Assembly (NCBI RefSeq): GCF_026626305.1
Contig: NZ_JAPNUE010000016.1
Coordinates: 1 to 55,254 of the forward strand
DNA: 55,254 nt
Origin: Frigidibacter sp. RF13
GTDB lineage: Bacteria > Pseudomonadota > Alphaproteobacteria > Rhodobacterales > Rhodobacteraceae
Direction of reading: 5' to 3'
The position numbers and the translations under genes were made by a program. This document shows positions 27,648 to 36,306 of the stretch, in pieces. Below the pieces are notes generated by a model. That model had not been told where the DNA came from, did not search any database, and saw nothing but the letters and a program-made list of their open reading frames with translations. Positions within the stretch are counted from its first letter, which is position 1. Every line of letters begins with the position of its first letter.

Positions 27648-28508
27648 ATGCGCACAGTCTATGTCAACGGTACCTGGGTTCCCGAGGATCAGGCGGTGGT
27701 CTCGGTCTTCGACCGGGGCTTCCTGATGGCGGACGCGGTCTATGAGGTGACGACGGTGATCGACGGCAAGCTCGTCGATTTTGCCGGACATGTCGCCCGG
27801 CTGGACCGCAGCCTTTCCGAGCTCGATATGCCTTCGCCCGCCACCGCCGAGGAACTTCTTGCGCTCCACCGCGAGATCGTGGCGAAGAACGGCATCACGG
27901 ACGGCCGCGTCTATCTGCAGGTGACGCGAGGTAACCCGGGTGACCGCGATTTTCTCTTTCCCGATCCAAACGTTACCAGGCCGGGGATCGTCCTTTTCAC
28001 ACAGGTCACCGGCCGCCCGGAGGACAGCGCCGACGCGAAACGGGGCCTCAAGATCCTCACGGTCCCCGACGTGCGCTGGGGCCGCCGCGATATCAAGACC
28101 ACCCAGCTTCTCTATCCCTCGATGGGCAAGATGATGGCGAAGAAGGCCCGGTGCGACGATGCCTGGTTCATCGAGGACGGGCTGGTGACCGAAGGCACCT
28201 CGAACAACGCCTGGATCGTGAAGGGCGGCAAGCTGATCACCCGGGCGCTTTCCAACGAAATCCTGCACGGCATAACCCGCGCCGCTGTCATGCGCTATGC
28301 GGCCGAAGCGCAGCTTCAGGTCGAGGAGCGGAGCTTCACGCTTGAAGAGGCGCAAGGGGCCGACGAGGCCTTCGTCACTTCGGCTTCCGCTTTCGTGATG
28401 CCGGTCGTCGAGATTGACGGGGTGAAACTCGGTGCGGGGGAGCCGGGGCCGGTCGCGCGGCGCTTGCGGGAAATCTACCTCGACGAAAGCCGCAAATCCG
28501 CCATCTGA
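27648..28508 (+). CDS. dat: D-amino-acid transaminase (class IV PLP enzyme)
   Basis: 286 residues. Class-IV aminotransferase features: FDRGFLMADAVYEVTTV near the start, the PLP lysine in DIKTTQLLYPSMGK, EDGLVTEGTSNNAWIV and the loop ...LHGITRAAVM. The fold is shared with branched-chain aminotransferase and ADC lyase; the N-terminal VNG.WVP...VSVFDRGF pattern fits D-amino-acid transaminases best. It makes or uses D-alanine/D-glutamate. Start ATG 27648 has TAGGAA before it. Four bases separate it from dgcA, so the two form an operon. Confidence 0.88.
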   Translation: MRTVYVNGTWVPEDQAVVSVFDRGFLMADAVYEVTTVIDGKLVDFAGHVARLDRSLSELDMPSPATAEELLALHREIVAKNGITDGRVYLQVTRGNPGDRDFLFPDPNVTRPGIVLFTQVTGRPEDSADAKRGLKILTVPDVRWGRRDIKTTQLLYPSMGKMMAKKARCDDAWFIEDGLVTEGTSNNAWIVKGGKLITRALSNEILHGITRAAVMRYAAEAQLQVEERSFTLEEAQGADEAFVTSASAFVMPVVEIDGVKLGAGEPGPVARRLREIYLDESRKSAI

Positions 28509-28518
28509 AGCGCGTCCC

Positions 28519-28555
28519 GCATCCGTCCCGACAGCGTATGGCATCCGTCCCGACA
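28519..28555. repeat. Tandem direct repeat, two 15-bp copies
   Basis: GCATCCGTCCCGACA occurs at 28519-28533 and 28541-28555, a 22-base period, in the 105-base gap between the convergent dat and PAQR genes. It may be residual duplication; no role is known. Confidence 0.6.
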
Positions 28556-28613
28556 AGTTCGCGCGCATGACACAGGCGATAGTCGGCGACGAGGGGCACG
28601 GTGCCGGTGGTGT

Positions 28614-29267
28614 TCAGGCTGCGCTTTGCACGACCTGCAGCGTGACGGCGGAGTAAAGCGTCACGCTCGCCGCCAGCACCATCACATGCCAGGCGGTATA
28701 GTGGTAGGGCAGCCGGTCGAAGAGATAGAGGATGACGCCAAGTGTATAGAGCACGCCGCCGGTCAGGATCAGCATGAGGACCGGGGTCGACAGGGCGCCG
28801 ATCAGCCCGCCGCCAAAGGCAAGACCCGCCCAGCCCATGCCGAGATAGAGCGCGAGCGCGACGCGGCGGAAGCGGCGGGGCGAGAAGAGCTTCAACCCCA
28901 TTCCGGCGACGGCGGCCCCCCAGAGGCCCGCGACCAGCCAGCCGCCCTGGCCGGAAAGAAGCGCGAAAGGCGTATAGGTGCCAGCGATCTTGGCATAGAT
29001 CGCCGAATGGTCGAGCCTTTGCAGAAGCCAGGCCCAGCTGCCCTGACCGACGGTATTGTAGAGCCCCGAGCAGAGGATCATCAAAAGAAGCGTCGCGCCA
29101 TAGATGACGGTCCCGATCATTGCCGGGGCATCGCCGCGCACGAAGGCGGTGACGGTGATCAGGACGGGTACCGAGGTCAGGACGAAGACGAGGCCGAGGA
29201 CATGCACCACGGCATCCGAGAGAAACTCGGCGCGGGAATAATGGGTGCGTGTTTCCAGAAGGCTCAT
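28614..29267 (-). CDS. PAQR/hemolysin III-family membrane protein
   Basis: 217 residues with seven predicted membrane helices. The family motifs are present: HxxG.V early (VVHVLGLVFVLTSVPVL), LDHSAIYAKIAGTYTPF in the middle and YHYTAWHVMVLAAS near the end, whose His and Asp/Ser residues bind a metal ion in PAQR proteins. The bacterial members (YqfA/hemolysin III) have no settled function; the name hemolysin is historical. Start ATG 29267 follows a weak site. It is single, with 178 bases to the next gene on the same strand. Confidence 0.88.
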   Translation of the reverse strand: MSLLETRTHYSRAEFLSDAVVHVLGLVFVLTSVPVLITVTAFVRGDAPAMIGTVIYGATLLLMILCSGLYNTVGQGSWAWLLQRLDHSAIYAKIAGTYTPFALLSGQGGWLVAGLWGAAVAGMGLKLFSPRRFRRVALALYLGMGWAGLAFGGGLIGALSTPVLMLILTGGVLYTLGVILYLFDRLPYHYTAWHVMVLAASVTLYSAVTLQVVQSAA

Positions 29268-29445
29268 GATCCAAGGCTACCAGTTTCGTAGCGATAACCG
29301 TAGATGCAGGACGTTACGTCACCGTGACAGAGCCCGATGCGTCGGCAAACAGGCGCCAATTCTGAAATGTAGCGCATTTGGTCCGGCAGTCCGCAACAGT
29401 CGCCGGACGGTCTGTAGCGACACGACTCATCCCGGCATCCGGCAA

Positions 29446-29766
29446 TCAGGCCTTGCCGACATTCTCCCGGAAGGCCACGTCGAAGGCGACCTTTTTGGCC
29501 TCGTCCGCTTCGGTCTGGTGCTGTGCGCGCCAGTCCTCGTAGGGCATGCCGTAGTAGATCTCGCGCGCCTCGTCTTTCGACATGTCGATGCCGCGTTCGT
29601 TTGCCGCCTCCTGGTACCAGCGCGCCAGACAATTGCGGCAGAACCCCGCGAGGTTCATCAGGTCGATGTTCTGCACGTCCGCGCGCTTTTCCATCAGGTG
29701 ATGGCGCAGCGTGCGGAAGGCGGCGGCTTCCAGCTCGATCTGGGTCTTTTTGTCGATGGCGGACAT
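29446..29766 (-). CDS. DUF1244-family protein
   Basis: 106 residues. The pattern TQIELEAAAFRTLRHHLMEKR, VQNIDLMNLAGFCRNCL and ARWYQEAA is typical of the short DUF1244 proteins, common in proteobacteria and of unknown function. The CRNC pair (Cys44, Cys47 approximately) may bind metal. Start ATG 29766 is backed by GTGAGG; a longer frame has no site. Seven bases downstream of the N-formylglutamate amidohydrolase stop, so likely co-transcribed. Confidence 0.9.
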   Translation of the reverse strand: MSAIDKKTQIELEAAAFRTLRHHLMEKRADVQNIDLMNLAGFCRNCLARWYQEAANERGIDMSKDEAREIYYGMPYEDWRAQHQTEADEAKKVAFDVAFRENVGKA

Positions 29767-29773
29767 GAGTGCC

Positions 29774-30505
29774 TCACAGGCCGGAGGTGGACAGGACATC
29801 TGTTAGAATGGGCGCGAGGCGCGCGGCCCACAAGGCCTGACCCTCTTCGTGTTCGATAAGGTCGTTCCTGACCTCGATCAGCACGTTCGGGCGGCCATGC
29901 TGCAGGGCGTGACGGTCGATCGCGTCACCTTCAAGGTGGCCGTTGTAGGGCTCGTTGTCGCCGGTCACATAACCTGCGTCGCGCAGGGCTGCGATCAGCG
30001 GCAGCGCGAGGCGCGTGTCGAGGTGGGAATAAAGCACCGCAACCTCCCAAGGACGCGGTGCGCGGCCCTTGAGGCAGGGGGTGAAGGAATGGATGGCGCA
30101 GATTGCCCGGTCGGCGCGAAGGGCAGCAAGGCGAGCGAGCGCCTCGTGATAGGGCCGGTGGAATTTCGCCAGCCGCCGTTCGGTTTCTTCGCCGTTCGCG
30201 CGGGCATTTGCGGGAATGATCGTGCCGTCATAGAGCCGCATGAGCAGCGTCGGGTCATCCTCGCCCCGGTTGGGGTCGATCACCAGCCGCGAGAAGGTCG
30301 ACAGGATCGCAGGCGCATCGAGATGGCGGGCGAGCGCGCGGGTCACGCCCGCCGCACCCACGTCATAGGCGATATGGCGCGCCATATCCTCGGCGGCGAT
30401 GCCGAGCGAGCCGCCGCCGACGCAGTCGGGCACCCGGTTCGATGCGTGATCGCAGGTCACGAGCCACCGGCCCGGCCGATCCTCTCCTTCGATTTCAAAG
30501 GCCAT
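29774..30505 (-). CDS. N-formylglutamate amidohydrolase family protein
   Basis: 243 residues. The family motifs LVTCDHASNRVPD, STFSRLVIDPNRGEDDP and LIEVRNDLI are seen, with a zinc-binding arrangement including the CDHAS His and the IHSFTP His. In histidine use the reaction gives glutamate and formate, but no hut gene is adjacent, and members also act on other N-formyl or N-acyl compounds. Start ATG 30505. It heads a two-gene unit with the DUF1244 gene. Confidence 0.88.
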   Translation of the reverse strand: MAFEIEGEDRPGRWLVTCDHASNRVPDCVGGGSLGIAAEDMARHIAYDVGAAGVTRALARHLDAPAILSTFSRLVIDPNRGEDDPTLLMRLYDGTIIPANARANGEETERRLAKFHRPYHEALARLAALRADRAICAIHSFTPCLKGRAPRPWEVAVLYSHLDTRLALPLIAALRDAGYVTGDNEPYNGHLEGDAIDRHALQHGRPNVLIEVRNDLIEHEEGQALWAARLAPILTDVLSTSGL

Positions 30506-30661
30506 CTGTCACCTCTTTGTGCAAAAGAGGGGTTACGTGATCAGACAGCGGGCGTCCAGATATCCGGCTGCGCTTGCGGGCTTAAACGGGCCCAATCCTG
30601 TTGCCGGGCGCGGGGATATCTGCGATAGCAGGTCGAGTTTGCGCTAACGTCGGGGAATGGG

Positions 30662-32107
30662 ATGAGGCGGCACCGGAATGTGAAGATCGTGGCCACCCTC
30701 GGCCCGGCATCGAGCGATTATGCGACGATCCGTGCGCTGTTCGAGGCGGGGGCAGATGTGTTCCGGCTGAACATGAGTCATGGCAGCCATGCCGACCAGA
30801 AGGCGCGCTACGATCTGATCCGCCAGATCGAGGAAGATGTGGGCCGCCCCATCGCCGTCCTTGCCGACCTGCAGGGCCCGAAGCTGCGCGTGGGCACTTT
30901 CGCGAACGGGTCGGAAGAGCTGGTTGAAGGCGCCCCCTTCCGGTTCGACCTCGACCCGGCCGAAGGCAGCGCCAGCCGAGTCTGCCTGCCGCACAGGGAG
31001 ATTTTCGCCGCGCTCGAACCCGGAGCCTCGCTTCTGGTCAATGACGGCAAGATCCGCCTGAAGGTCCAGGCCTGCGGCGCCGATTTCGCCGATTGCACGG
31101 TGACGACCGGGGGAACGATTTCCAACCGCAAGGGCGTGAACGTGCCGGATGTGGTGCTGCCACTTGCTGCCTTGTCCGACAAGGACCGGGCGGATCTGGA
31201 ATTTGCCTGCGGGCTTGGCGTCGACTGGCTGGCGCTTTCATTCGTGCAGCGGCCCGAGGATGTGGTCGAGGCCCGCACCCTCGCCAAGGGCCGCGCGGCG
31301 ATCCTGTCGAAGATCGAGAAACCGGCGGCGGTGAAGGCATATGCCGAGATCCTCGCGGTGTCCGACGGGATAATGGTGGCGCGGGGCGATCTGGGCGTGG
31401 AACTGCCGGTTCATTCGGTGCCGCCGATCCAGAAGCGGCTGGTGCGCGGCGCACGGGCAGCAGCCAAGCCGGTGATCGTGGCGACCCAGATGCTCGAATC
31501 GATGATCGAAAGCCCGATGCCCACGCGCGCCGAAGTGTCCGACGTCGCGACCGCGATCTACGAGGGCGCCGATGCGGTGATGCTGTCGGCGGAATCGGCG
31601 GCGGGGCAATATCCGGTCGAGGCGGTGGCGACGATGCACAATGTTGCGCGTTCCGTCGAACAGGACCCGACCTACCGCGAGGTGATCGAGGCCTCGCGCC
31701 GTGCGAACCGCCAGACGGTGGCCGACGCGATCGTGTCGGCCGCGCGCGAAATCGCGGAAACCACCGACATCAAGGCGATCTGCTGTTTCAGCCAGTCGGG
31801 CACGACCGCGAGCCTTGTCGCCCGCGAACGGCCGCGCGTGCCGATCCTGGCGCTGACGCCGCTACCCGCGACAATCCGGCGCCTGTGCCTCACCTGGGGC
31901 GTCCATTGCGTACTGACCCCGGCGGTCGACCGGTTCAAGATGGCGGTAGTCAGCGCGGTGCGCGCCGCCCGCGACCATGGGTTTGCGACCGAGACCGATC
32001 AGATCGTCGTGACTGCCGGTGTTCCGTTCAACGTAAAGGGCACGACCAACATCCTGCGCGTCGCCCCTTGCAACGAGCGGCTGATCTTCAATACCGATCC
32101 GGAGTAG
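30662..32107 (+). CDS. pyk: Pyruvate kinase
   Basis: 481 residues, the usual length. Catalyses the last step of glycolysis, phosphoenolpyruvate plus ADP to pyruvate plus ATP. Seen: KIVATLGPASSDY, NMSHGSH, the catalytic Lys in SKIEKPAAV, the metal-binding MVARGDLGVELP and the TQMLESMIESPMPTRAEVSDVA signature. The C-terminal regulatory domain (about 345-481) is complete. Start ATG 30662 has GGGGAATGGG before it. It is followed by a small membrane protein gene in the same direction with 87 bases between. Confidence 0.96.
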   Translation: MRRHRNVKIVATLGPASSDYATIRALFEAGADVFRLNMSHGSHADQKARYDLIRQIEEDVGRPIAVLADLQGPKLRVGTFANGSEELVEGAPFRFDLDPAEGSASRVCLPHREIFAALEPGASLLVNDGKIRLKVQACGADFADCTVTTGGTISNRKGVNVPDVVLPLAALSDKDRADLEFACGLGVDWLALSFVQRPEDVVEARTLAKGRAAILSKIEKPAAVKAYAEILAVSDGIMVARGDLGVELPVHSVPPIQKRLVRGARAAAKPVIVATQMLESMIESPMPTRAEVSDVATAIYEGADAVMLSAESAAGQYPVEAVATMHNVARSVEQDPTYREVIEASRRANRQTVADAIVSAAREIAETTDIKAICCFSQSGTTASLVARERPRVPILALTPLPATIRRLCLTWGVHCVLTPAVDRFKMAVVSAVRAARDHGFATETDQIVVTAGVPFNVKGTTNILRVAPCNERLIFNTDPE

Positions 32108-32194
32108 ACCCGACCCGCGCGGTTGATTTTCTTGCCCGGCAGGCAATACTGCGGACCTGAGCGCTGCAGAGAATGCATCGGGAGGGATCAACAG

Positions 32195-32419
32195 GTGGAA
32201 TCGGATTTCGCGCTGACGGCCGGTATTCTGTGCATTCTTCTGTCGATGCCTGCTTTCGTGTCGGCCTTTTCCGGCAGCCGGACGATGCAACTTCCGGTGA
32301 CGCTTCTGATCCTCGGCGGCGTGCTCGTGACCTGGGCCACCAGTTTTTCCGGCTCCACCTACCGATCCGACGAGGTGCCTCAGGCTGTCCTCCGGGTGTT
32401 GGCCTATTTCTTCCGCTGA
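32195..32419 (+). CDS. Small inner-membrane protein (74 aa)
   Basis: Two hydrophobic helices (about 5-20 and 32-48) separated by a short loop, ending with VLRVLAYFFR. The start is GTG 32195 (first residues MESDFALTAG), selected because GGGAGG lies 8 bases before it; no suitable ATG exists in frame nearby. Function unknown, with no recognised domain. It follows pyk on the same strand and may share its message, and is followed by a hairpin. Confidence 0.65.
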   Translation: MESDFALTAGILCILLSMPAFVSAFSGSRTMQLPVTLLILGGVLVTWATSFSGSTYRSDEVPQAVLRVLAYFFR

Positions 32420-32430
32420 ACCGTTTTCAA

Positions 32431-32450
32431 GAAAAGTTGACAGACTTTTC
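32431..32450. terminator. Bidirectional terminator hairpin between the small membrane gene and fliL
   Basis: GAAAAGT and ACTTTTC form a 7-bp stem around TGACAG. An outer ACCG/CGGT pair may extend it. It has T-rich arms on both strands and lies between the convergent stops at 32419 and 32527, so it may serve both. Confidence 0.55.
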
Positions 32451-32526
32451 CGGTTCGAAAACGCGCCAAGTCAATCTGTTGCAGCAGCCTGCCGTTTCAG
32501 CGACAAGGCAAACTGCTCAAACGGCG

Positions 32527-33045
32527 TCAATTGTCCTGGCGGACGATATCGGTGATCAGCACATCGCTGACCATGTCCTTCAGAACCTTCGCCGCCGACT
32601 CGTTCAGTGCTACGCGCAGGATCTCCATATTGTTGGAATTGGTGAAAGCACCGTTGAAGCCGCCGGCGTTGGCATGATCGAACAGCACCTTTAGGAAACT
32701 GTCGCGCAGCTTCGGTTCGACCTGATAGACCGACTGGGTGGAACCAGTCGGCACTTCGAGGCTGACCGACAGGATGACAAGCGAGTTCACCTCGCCCTTG
32801 TCGACCACTGGCACGATGAACTGGTTGTTGAGCTTCACATATTCCTTGACCGGCGCCTCACCTTCCTCGCCATGACCCTCGTCAGCCTGTGGCCCGCCAT
32901 GGTCCGCCTCGGCGCCTACCGTCTCTCCCGTATTACCGCATGGGTTCAGCACGACCTCTTCGGGCAGCTGACGCAGCATCAGCCCCGCCCCGCCCCCGGC
33001 CAGAAGCCCGATCAATCCAAGAAGGATGGGAAGAAGCTTGCGCAT
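32527..33045 (-). CDS. fliL: Flagellar basal-body-associated protein FliL
   Basis: 172 residues. A single N-terminal membrane helix (about 5-24) is followed by a charged linker rich in Glu, His and Gly and the FliL domain: KEYVKLNNQFIVPVV, VEPKLRDSFLKVLFDHANAG and SEVLITDIVRQ-like end. FliL surrounds the stator near the motor and raises torque. Start ATG 33045 is 8 bases after the flgH stop. Last gene of the nine-gene leftward operon; a terminator follows. Confidence 0.92.
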   Translation of the reverse strand: MRKLLPILLGLIGLLAGGGAGLMLRQLPEEVVLNPCGNTGETVGAEADHGGPQADEGHGEEGEAPVKEYVKLNNQFIVPVVDKGEVNSLVILSVSLEVPTGSTQSVYQVEPKLRDSFLKVLFDHANAGGFNGAFTNSNNMEILRVALNESAAKVLKDMVSDVLITDIVRQDN

Positions 33046-33053
33046 CGGACCCC

Positions 33054-33782
33054 TCAGAACGGCAGGAGATTGTCGATGATCTGCTGGCCGTAGCGCGGCT
33101 GCTGCACATCGGTGATCTGGCCGCGCCCGCCGTAGGAAATGCGCGCGCCTGCGATCTTGTCATAGGTGATCTCATTCTGGCGGCTGATGTCTTCGGGCCG
33201 GACGAAACCGGTGACGATCAGTTCGCGGATCTCGAAATTCACCCGTACCTCTTGTGAGCCTTGAATGCGCAGAACGCCGTTCGGCAGTTCCTCGGTCACC
33301 GTGGCGGCGATGCGCAGCGTGAGCTTTTCCTTGCGCTTGACCGACCCGTCGCCCTGATAGTTCGACGAGGATTTGGTGTTGAGCGCATCGGCCATCGAAG
33401 CACCGTCGGGCAGGACGTCATCGACCAGCTGCGGTATGCCGAAGGCCGAAGGGACACCGAGCTTGTCGGCGGACGACCGGCTGCGGCCGGAGGAATTGGA
33501 AATTTCCGCCTTGTCGTCGATCTCGATCACCACGGTCAGGATATCGCCCCTCAGCGCGGCCCGGCGATCACCGAAGAGCGAGCCCCGCCCCGCCGCCCAG
33601 AGCGAGCCGCCCGTCGGGCGCGCCGTCTCGCGCGGCAGGCCCGCGCTCGTCATGGCGAAATATTCATTGCCGCCCTCGACCGGAGAGAGAGCCGGGGCCT
33701 CGCCCACCTCGCTCATATTGCCGCAGGCGGCGAGAAGACCGAGAAGAAAGAAAAGGGCGATCCGGCGCAAGGCGAGCTCCAT
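33054..33782 (-). CDS. flgH: Flagellar L-ring lipoprotein FlgH
   Basis: 242 residues. The signal peptide ends in a lipobox LLAAC (Cys20). FlgH makes the outer-membrane bushing for the rod. Diagnostic segments: SLWAAGRGSLFGDRRA, LRGDILTVVIEIDDKAEISN and the C-terminal ...GRGQITDVQQPRYGQQIIDNLLPF. Start ATG 33782, 15 bases after the flgA stop. P-ring gene flgI is not in this window, which is unusual as the two often sit together. Confidence 0.93.
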   Translation of the reverse strand: MELALRRIALFFLLGLLAACGNMSEVGEAPALSPVEGGNEYFAMTSAGLPRETARPTGGSLWAAGRGSLFGDRRAALRGDILTVVIEIDDKAEISNSSGRSRSSADKLGVPSAFGIPQLVDDVLPDGASMADALNTKSSSNYQGDGSVKRKEKLTLRIAATVTEELPNGVLRIQGSQEVRVNFEIRELIVTGFVRPEDISRQNEITYDKIAGARISYGGRGQITDVQQPRYGQQIIDNLLPF

Positions 33783-33797
33783 GGTCAGGTTTGGCGG

Positions 33798-34214
33798 TCA
33801 GGGGGCGACAATGACGGTGCCGTCGGCGGTGACGGTTCCGGTGACGGTGGTGCGGGAGGCGACATTCATGACGCGGATCACCTCGCCCGCGCCCGCGCGC
33901 GCCAGCGCCCGACCTTCGGCGGTGATCGAAAGGCCGGCGGTGCGGTAGAGGAGGATCACTTTCGCATTGCGTTCGACAAGCGCAGGTGCCGCGAGCTTTT
34001 CGGCAAAGATCGGAAAGCCCTTGTAGATGGTGATCCGCGCTTCCATCCCGATCGCGTCAGCGGGGTCTTCGACCGCACCGGCGACCGGTTTCAGACCCGG
34101 CTCCAGATCCTCGACCGCGAGGATCGTTCGCGCCGGGATCGTGCGCGCCGCGACCAGGGTTTCGGCGGCAAGTTGCGCAGGCAGAAGCGCGATGAGGACG
34201 AGAAGCGCACGCAT
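33798..34214 (-). CDS. flgA: Flagellar P-ring assembly chaperone FlgA
   Basis: 138 residues with an N-terminal signal peptide (LVLIALLPAQLAA) and the SAF-like beta domain (IPARTILAVEDL... and VRVMNVASRTTVTGTV). FlgA helps FlgI assemble in the periplasm. It is shorter than the enterobacterial form, as in many alphaproteobacteria. Its ATG overlaps the flgG stop (TGATG), and flgH follows after 15 bases. Confidence 0.9.
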   Translation of the reverse strand: MRALLVLIALLPAQLAAETLVAARTIPARTILAVEDLEPGLKPVAGAVEDPADAIGMEARITIYKGFPIFAEKLAAPALVERNAKVILLYRTAGLSITAEGRALARAGAGEVIRVMNVASRTTVTGTVTADGTVIVAP

Positions 34215-34999
34215 CAGCGGATCTGCGTGGTTGCGCCGAGCATCTGGTCGGCGGCAGTGATGACCTTGGCATTCATCTCGTAGCCCCGCTGCGCCTCGAT
34301 CAGGTCAGTGATCTCGCGCACCGGGTCGACCGAGCTTGTTTCGAGGAAGAACTGGCGGATGGCGCCGAGGCCGTTTTCACCGGGCGCGCCCACCTGCGCG
34401 GGGCCCGAGGCGGCGGTTTGCAGGAACAGGTTCGACCCGGTCGCCTGCAGGCCCTTTTCATTGGTAAAATTGGCAAGCGTCAGCTGGCCCAGCAGTTCCG
34501 GATCGACGCGGTCGGCGAAATAGGCATAGACCTCACCCGAGGGATTGATCGAGATGTTCTTCGTATCGTCGGGGATGGTGATGCCGGGCACCAGGGGATA
34601 GCCTTCCGACGTCACGATCTGGCCATCGGGCGAGCGTTTCAACGATCCGTCGCGGGTATAGGCCGAAAGCCCAGAGGGCAGCGTCACCTCCAGATAGCCC
34701 ATGCCTTCGATGGCGACGTCGAGATCGCCGTTGGTGCCGGACAGCGAGCCCTGGGAGATATTGACCGTCACCGCGACCGGGCGGACGCCCAGGCCCACCT
34801 GGATGCCAGTCGGCACCACCGTGCCGTCCGAGGCGCTGACCGCGCCGGGCGGTGTCATCTGCTGATAATGCAGGTCGGCAAATTCGGCGCGGCGCGGCGA
34901 ATAGCCGGTCGTCGACATGTTGGCGAGGTTATTGGAAATGACCTCGACCCGCAGGCTTTGCGCGGTCATGCCGGTCGATGCGATCTGAAGGGCGCGCAT
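34214..34999 (-). CDS. flgG: Flagellar distal rod protein FlgG
   Basis: 261 residues, standard length. N-terminal MRALQIASTGMTAQSLRVEVISNNLANMSTTGYS is the rod/hook-family signature, and the C-terminal heptad helix (SSVDPVREITDLIEAQRGYEMNAKVITAADQML) closes the fold. FlgG polymerises as the distal rod. Eight bases after flgF. In the leftward flgB-fliL operon. Confidence 0.95.
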   Translation of the reverse strand: MRALQIASTGMTAQSLRVEVISNNLANMSTTGYSPRRAEFADLHYQQMTPPGAVSASDGTVVPTGIQVGLGVRPVAVTVNISQGSLSGTNGDLDVAIEGMGYLEVTLPSGLSAYTRDGSLKRSPDGQIVTSEGYPLVPGITIPDDTKNISINPSGEVYAYFADRVDPELLGQLTLANFTNEKGLQATGSNLFLQTAASGPAQVGAPGENGLGAIRQFFLETSSVDPVREITDLIEAQRGYEMNAKVITAADQMLGATTQIR

Positions 35000-35007
35000 T
35001 CTGCCTC

Positions 35008-35724
35008 CTACCTGCCAAGCGTCTGGGTGACGGAGCGGATGCGGCTATCCTCCGCCTCGAGGAAATTCTGGCCCGCCTCATAGGCGCGCTGCACCGCGAT
35101 CATCCGGGTGATTTCGGTCACCGGATTGACATTCGAACTTTCCAGAAATCCCTGAAATATGGTGCCACCCTCCATCGGATCGGGCGGCGTCGCTGTGGAA
35201 AACCTTGTTCCGCCCTGATGGATCAGGTCCTTGGGATCGGCGGGCAGGAAAAGTCCGATCTGTCCGATGGGCTGCCCCGCGGCGGAAATCGTACCGTCCT
35301 GGGCGATGGTCACGGTCCCGGCCTCGACCGGCACCTGGATCGGCCCGGCGCCCGCGTCAAGCAGGCGATAGCCGTCCGCGGTCATCAGCTCGCCCTCGGC
35401 GGACCGGGTGAAAGCGCCTGCTCGGGTCAACTGGTTGCCCTGCGGCGTCTCGATCAGGAAGAAGCCCTCCCCCTCGATCGCCAGATCGAAGGCGCCGCCG
35501 GTGGCCTGCAGAACGCCCTGCGAGAGGTTGATTTCCCGCCCCTCGGCCGTGGCCATCGACAGCGAAGGCTCCGACCCGCCCAGCGCCGCCACGTGTTCGG
35601 CGAAGATCACGCCCTCGCGCTTGAAGCCGGTGGTCGAGAGGTTGGCGATATTGTTCGCGACCGTCTGCATTTCGCGCATCAGGCCCGACTGGCGGTTCAG
35701 CGTGCTGTAGACGGCATTGTCCAT
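35008..35724 (-). CDS. flgF: Flagellar proximal rod protein FlgF
   Basis: 238 residues. MDNAVYSTLNRQSGLMREMQTVANNIANLSTTGFK at the start and the C-terminal SSNVNPVTEITRMIAVQRAYEAGQ helix fit FlgF; the GFFLIETPQGNQLTRAGAFTRSAEGEL region lies in the middle. It lies between fliQ (3 bases) and flgG (8 bases), a common alphaproteobacterial order. Start ATG 35724. Confidence 0.94.
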   Translation of the reverse strand: MDNAVYSTLNRQSGLMREMQTVANNIANLSTTGFKREGVIFAEHVAALGGSEPSLSMATAEGREINLSQGVLQATGGAFDLAIEGEGFFLIETPQGNQLTRAGAFTRSAEGELMTADGYRLLDAGAGPIQVPVEAGTVTIAQDGTISAAGQPIGQIGLFLPADPKDLIHQGGTRFSTATPPDPMEGGTIFQGFLESSNVNPVTEITRMIAVQRAYEAGQNFLEAEDSRIRSVTQTLGR

Positions 35725-35727
35725 CGC

Positions 35728-35994
35728 TCAGCTTCCCGCGATCAGGGGGACGATCCGGTCGGTGAAGAACGACACCAGCGTCCCGGTCATGAAGGTCATC
35801 GACACCCAGAAGACCAGCATCATCGCGCCGACCTTGGGCACGAAAGTGAGCGTCATCTCCTGCACAGAGGTCAGCGCCTGAAAGAGGCCGATGGCGACGC
35901 CCACCACAAGAGCCACCGTCAGAAGCGGCGCCGAAAGGATCACGGCGGTCCAGAGACCCTGGCGCAACGTATCGAAGAAGACGGCTTCATTCAT
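35728..35994 (-). CDS. fliQ: Flagellar export-gate protein FliQ
   Basis: 88 residues with two membrane helices (about 16-36 and 50-72), as expected for FliQ of the FliPQR type-III export gate. Motifs: FDTLRQGLWTAVILSAPLL, GVAIGLFQALTSVQEMTLTFVPK. FliP and FliR are not in the window. It sits between fliE (4 bases) and flgF (3 bases), all closely coupled. Confidence 0.93.
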   Translation of the reverse strand: MNEAVFFDTLRQGLWTAVILSAPLLTVALVVGVAIGLFQALTSVQEMTLTFVPKVGAMMLVFWVSMTFMTGTLVSFFTDRIVPLIAGS

Positions 35995-35998
35995 GGTG

Positions 35999-36292
35999 TC
36001 ACACCGGCATCCTGAGGATTTCCTGATAGGCCTCGACCACCTTGTCGCGGAGCGTCACCGCGGTTTCGACGGCGAGTTCCGAGGCAGCAAGCGCCTCGAC
36101 CAGGGCATGGGGATCGGCCGTGCCCATCATCGCGGCGCGCGCCGTATCCTCGCCCGCGCGCAGCGTCTGGCCGAAGCCGTCGAGCGCGGCGGCAAAGGTG
36201 CCGGGCGCCTGTTCGGCGCTGCCCGGCGCGGGGGCGGTGGCGGGCCGGGCCCGCGTGTAAGTCAGGGAGGCGAGAGTGCTTCGCACGTCCAT
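35999..36292 (-). CDS. fliE: Flagellar hook-basal body protein FliE
   Basis: 97 residues. FliE joins the MS ring to the rod. The Pro/Ala-rich N terminus and the helical C-terminal part (ALAASELAVETAVTLRDKVVEAYQEILRMPV) are typical, the latter closing with the family's hydrophobic ending. Start ATG 36292 (MDVRSTLASL), 14 bases after flgC. The extra GAGGTG region gives its ribosome site. Confidence 0.92.
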   Translation of the reverse strand: MDVRSTLASLTYTRARPATAPAPGSAEQAPGTFAAALDGFGQTLRAGEDTARAAMMGTADPHALVEALAASELAVETAVTLRDKVVEAYQEILRMPV

Positions 36293-36306
36293 TCCGGATC
36301 ACCTCC

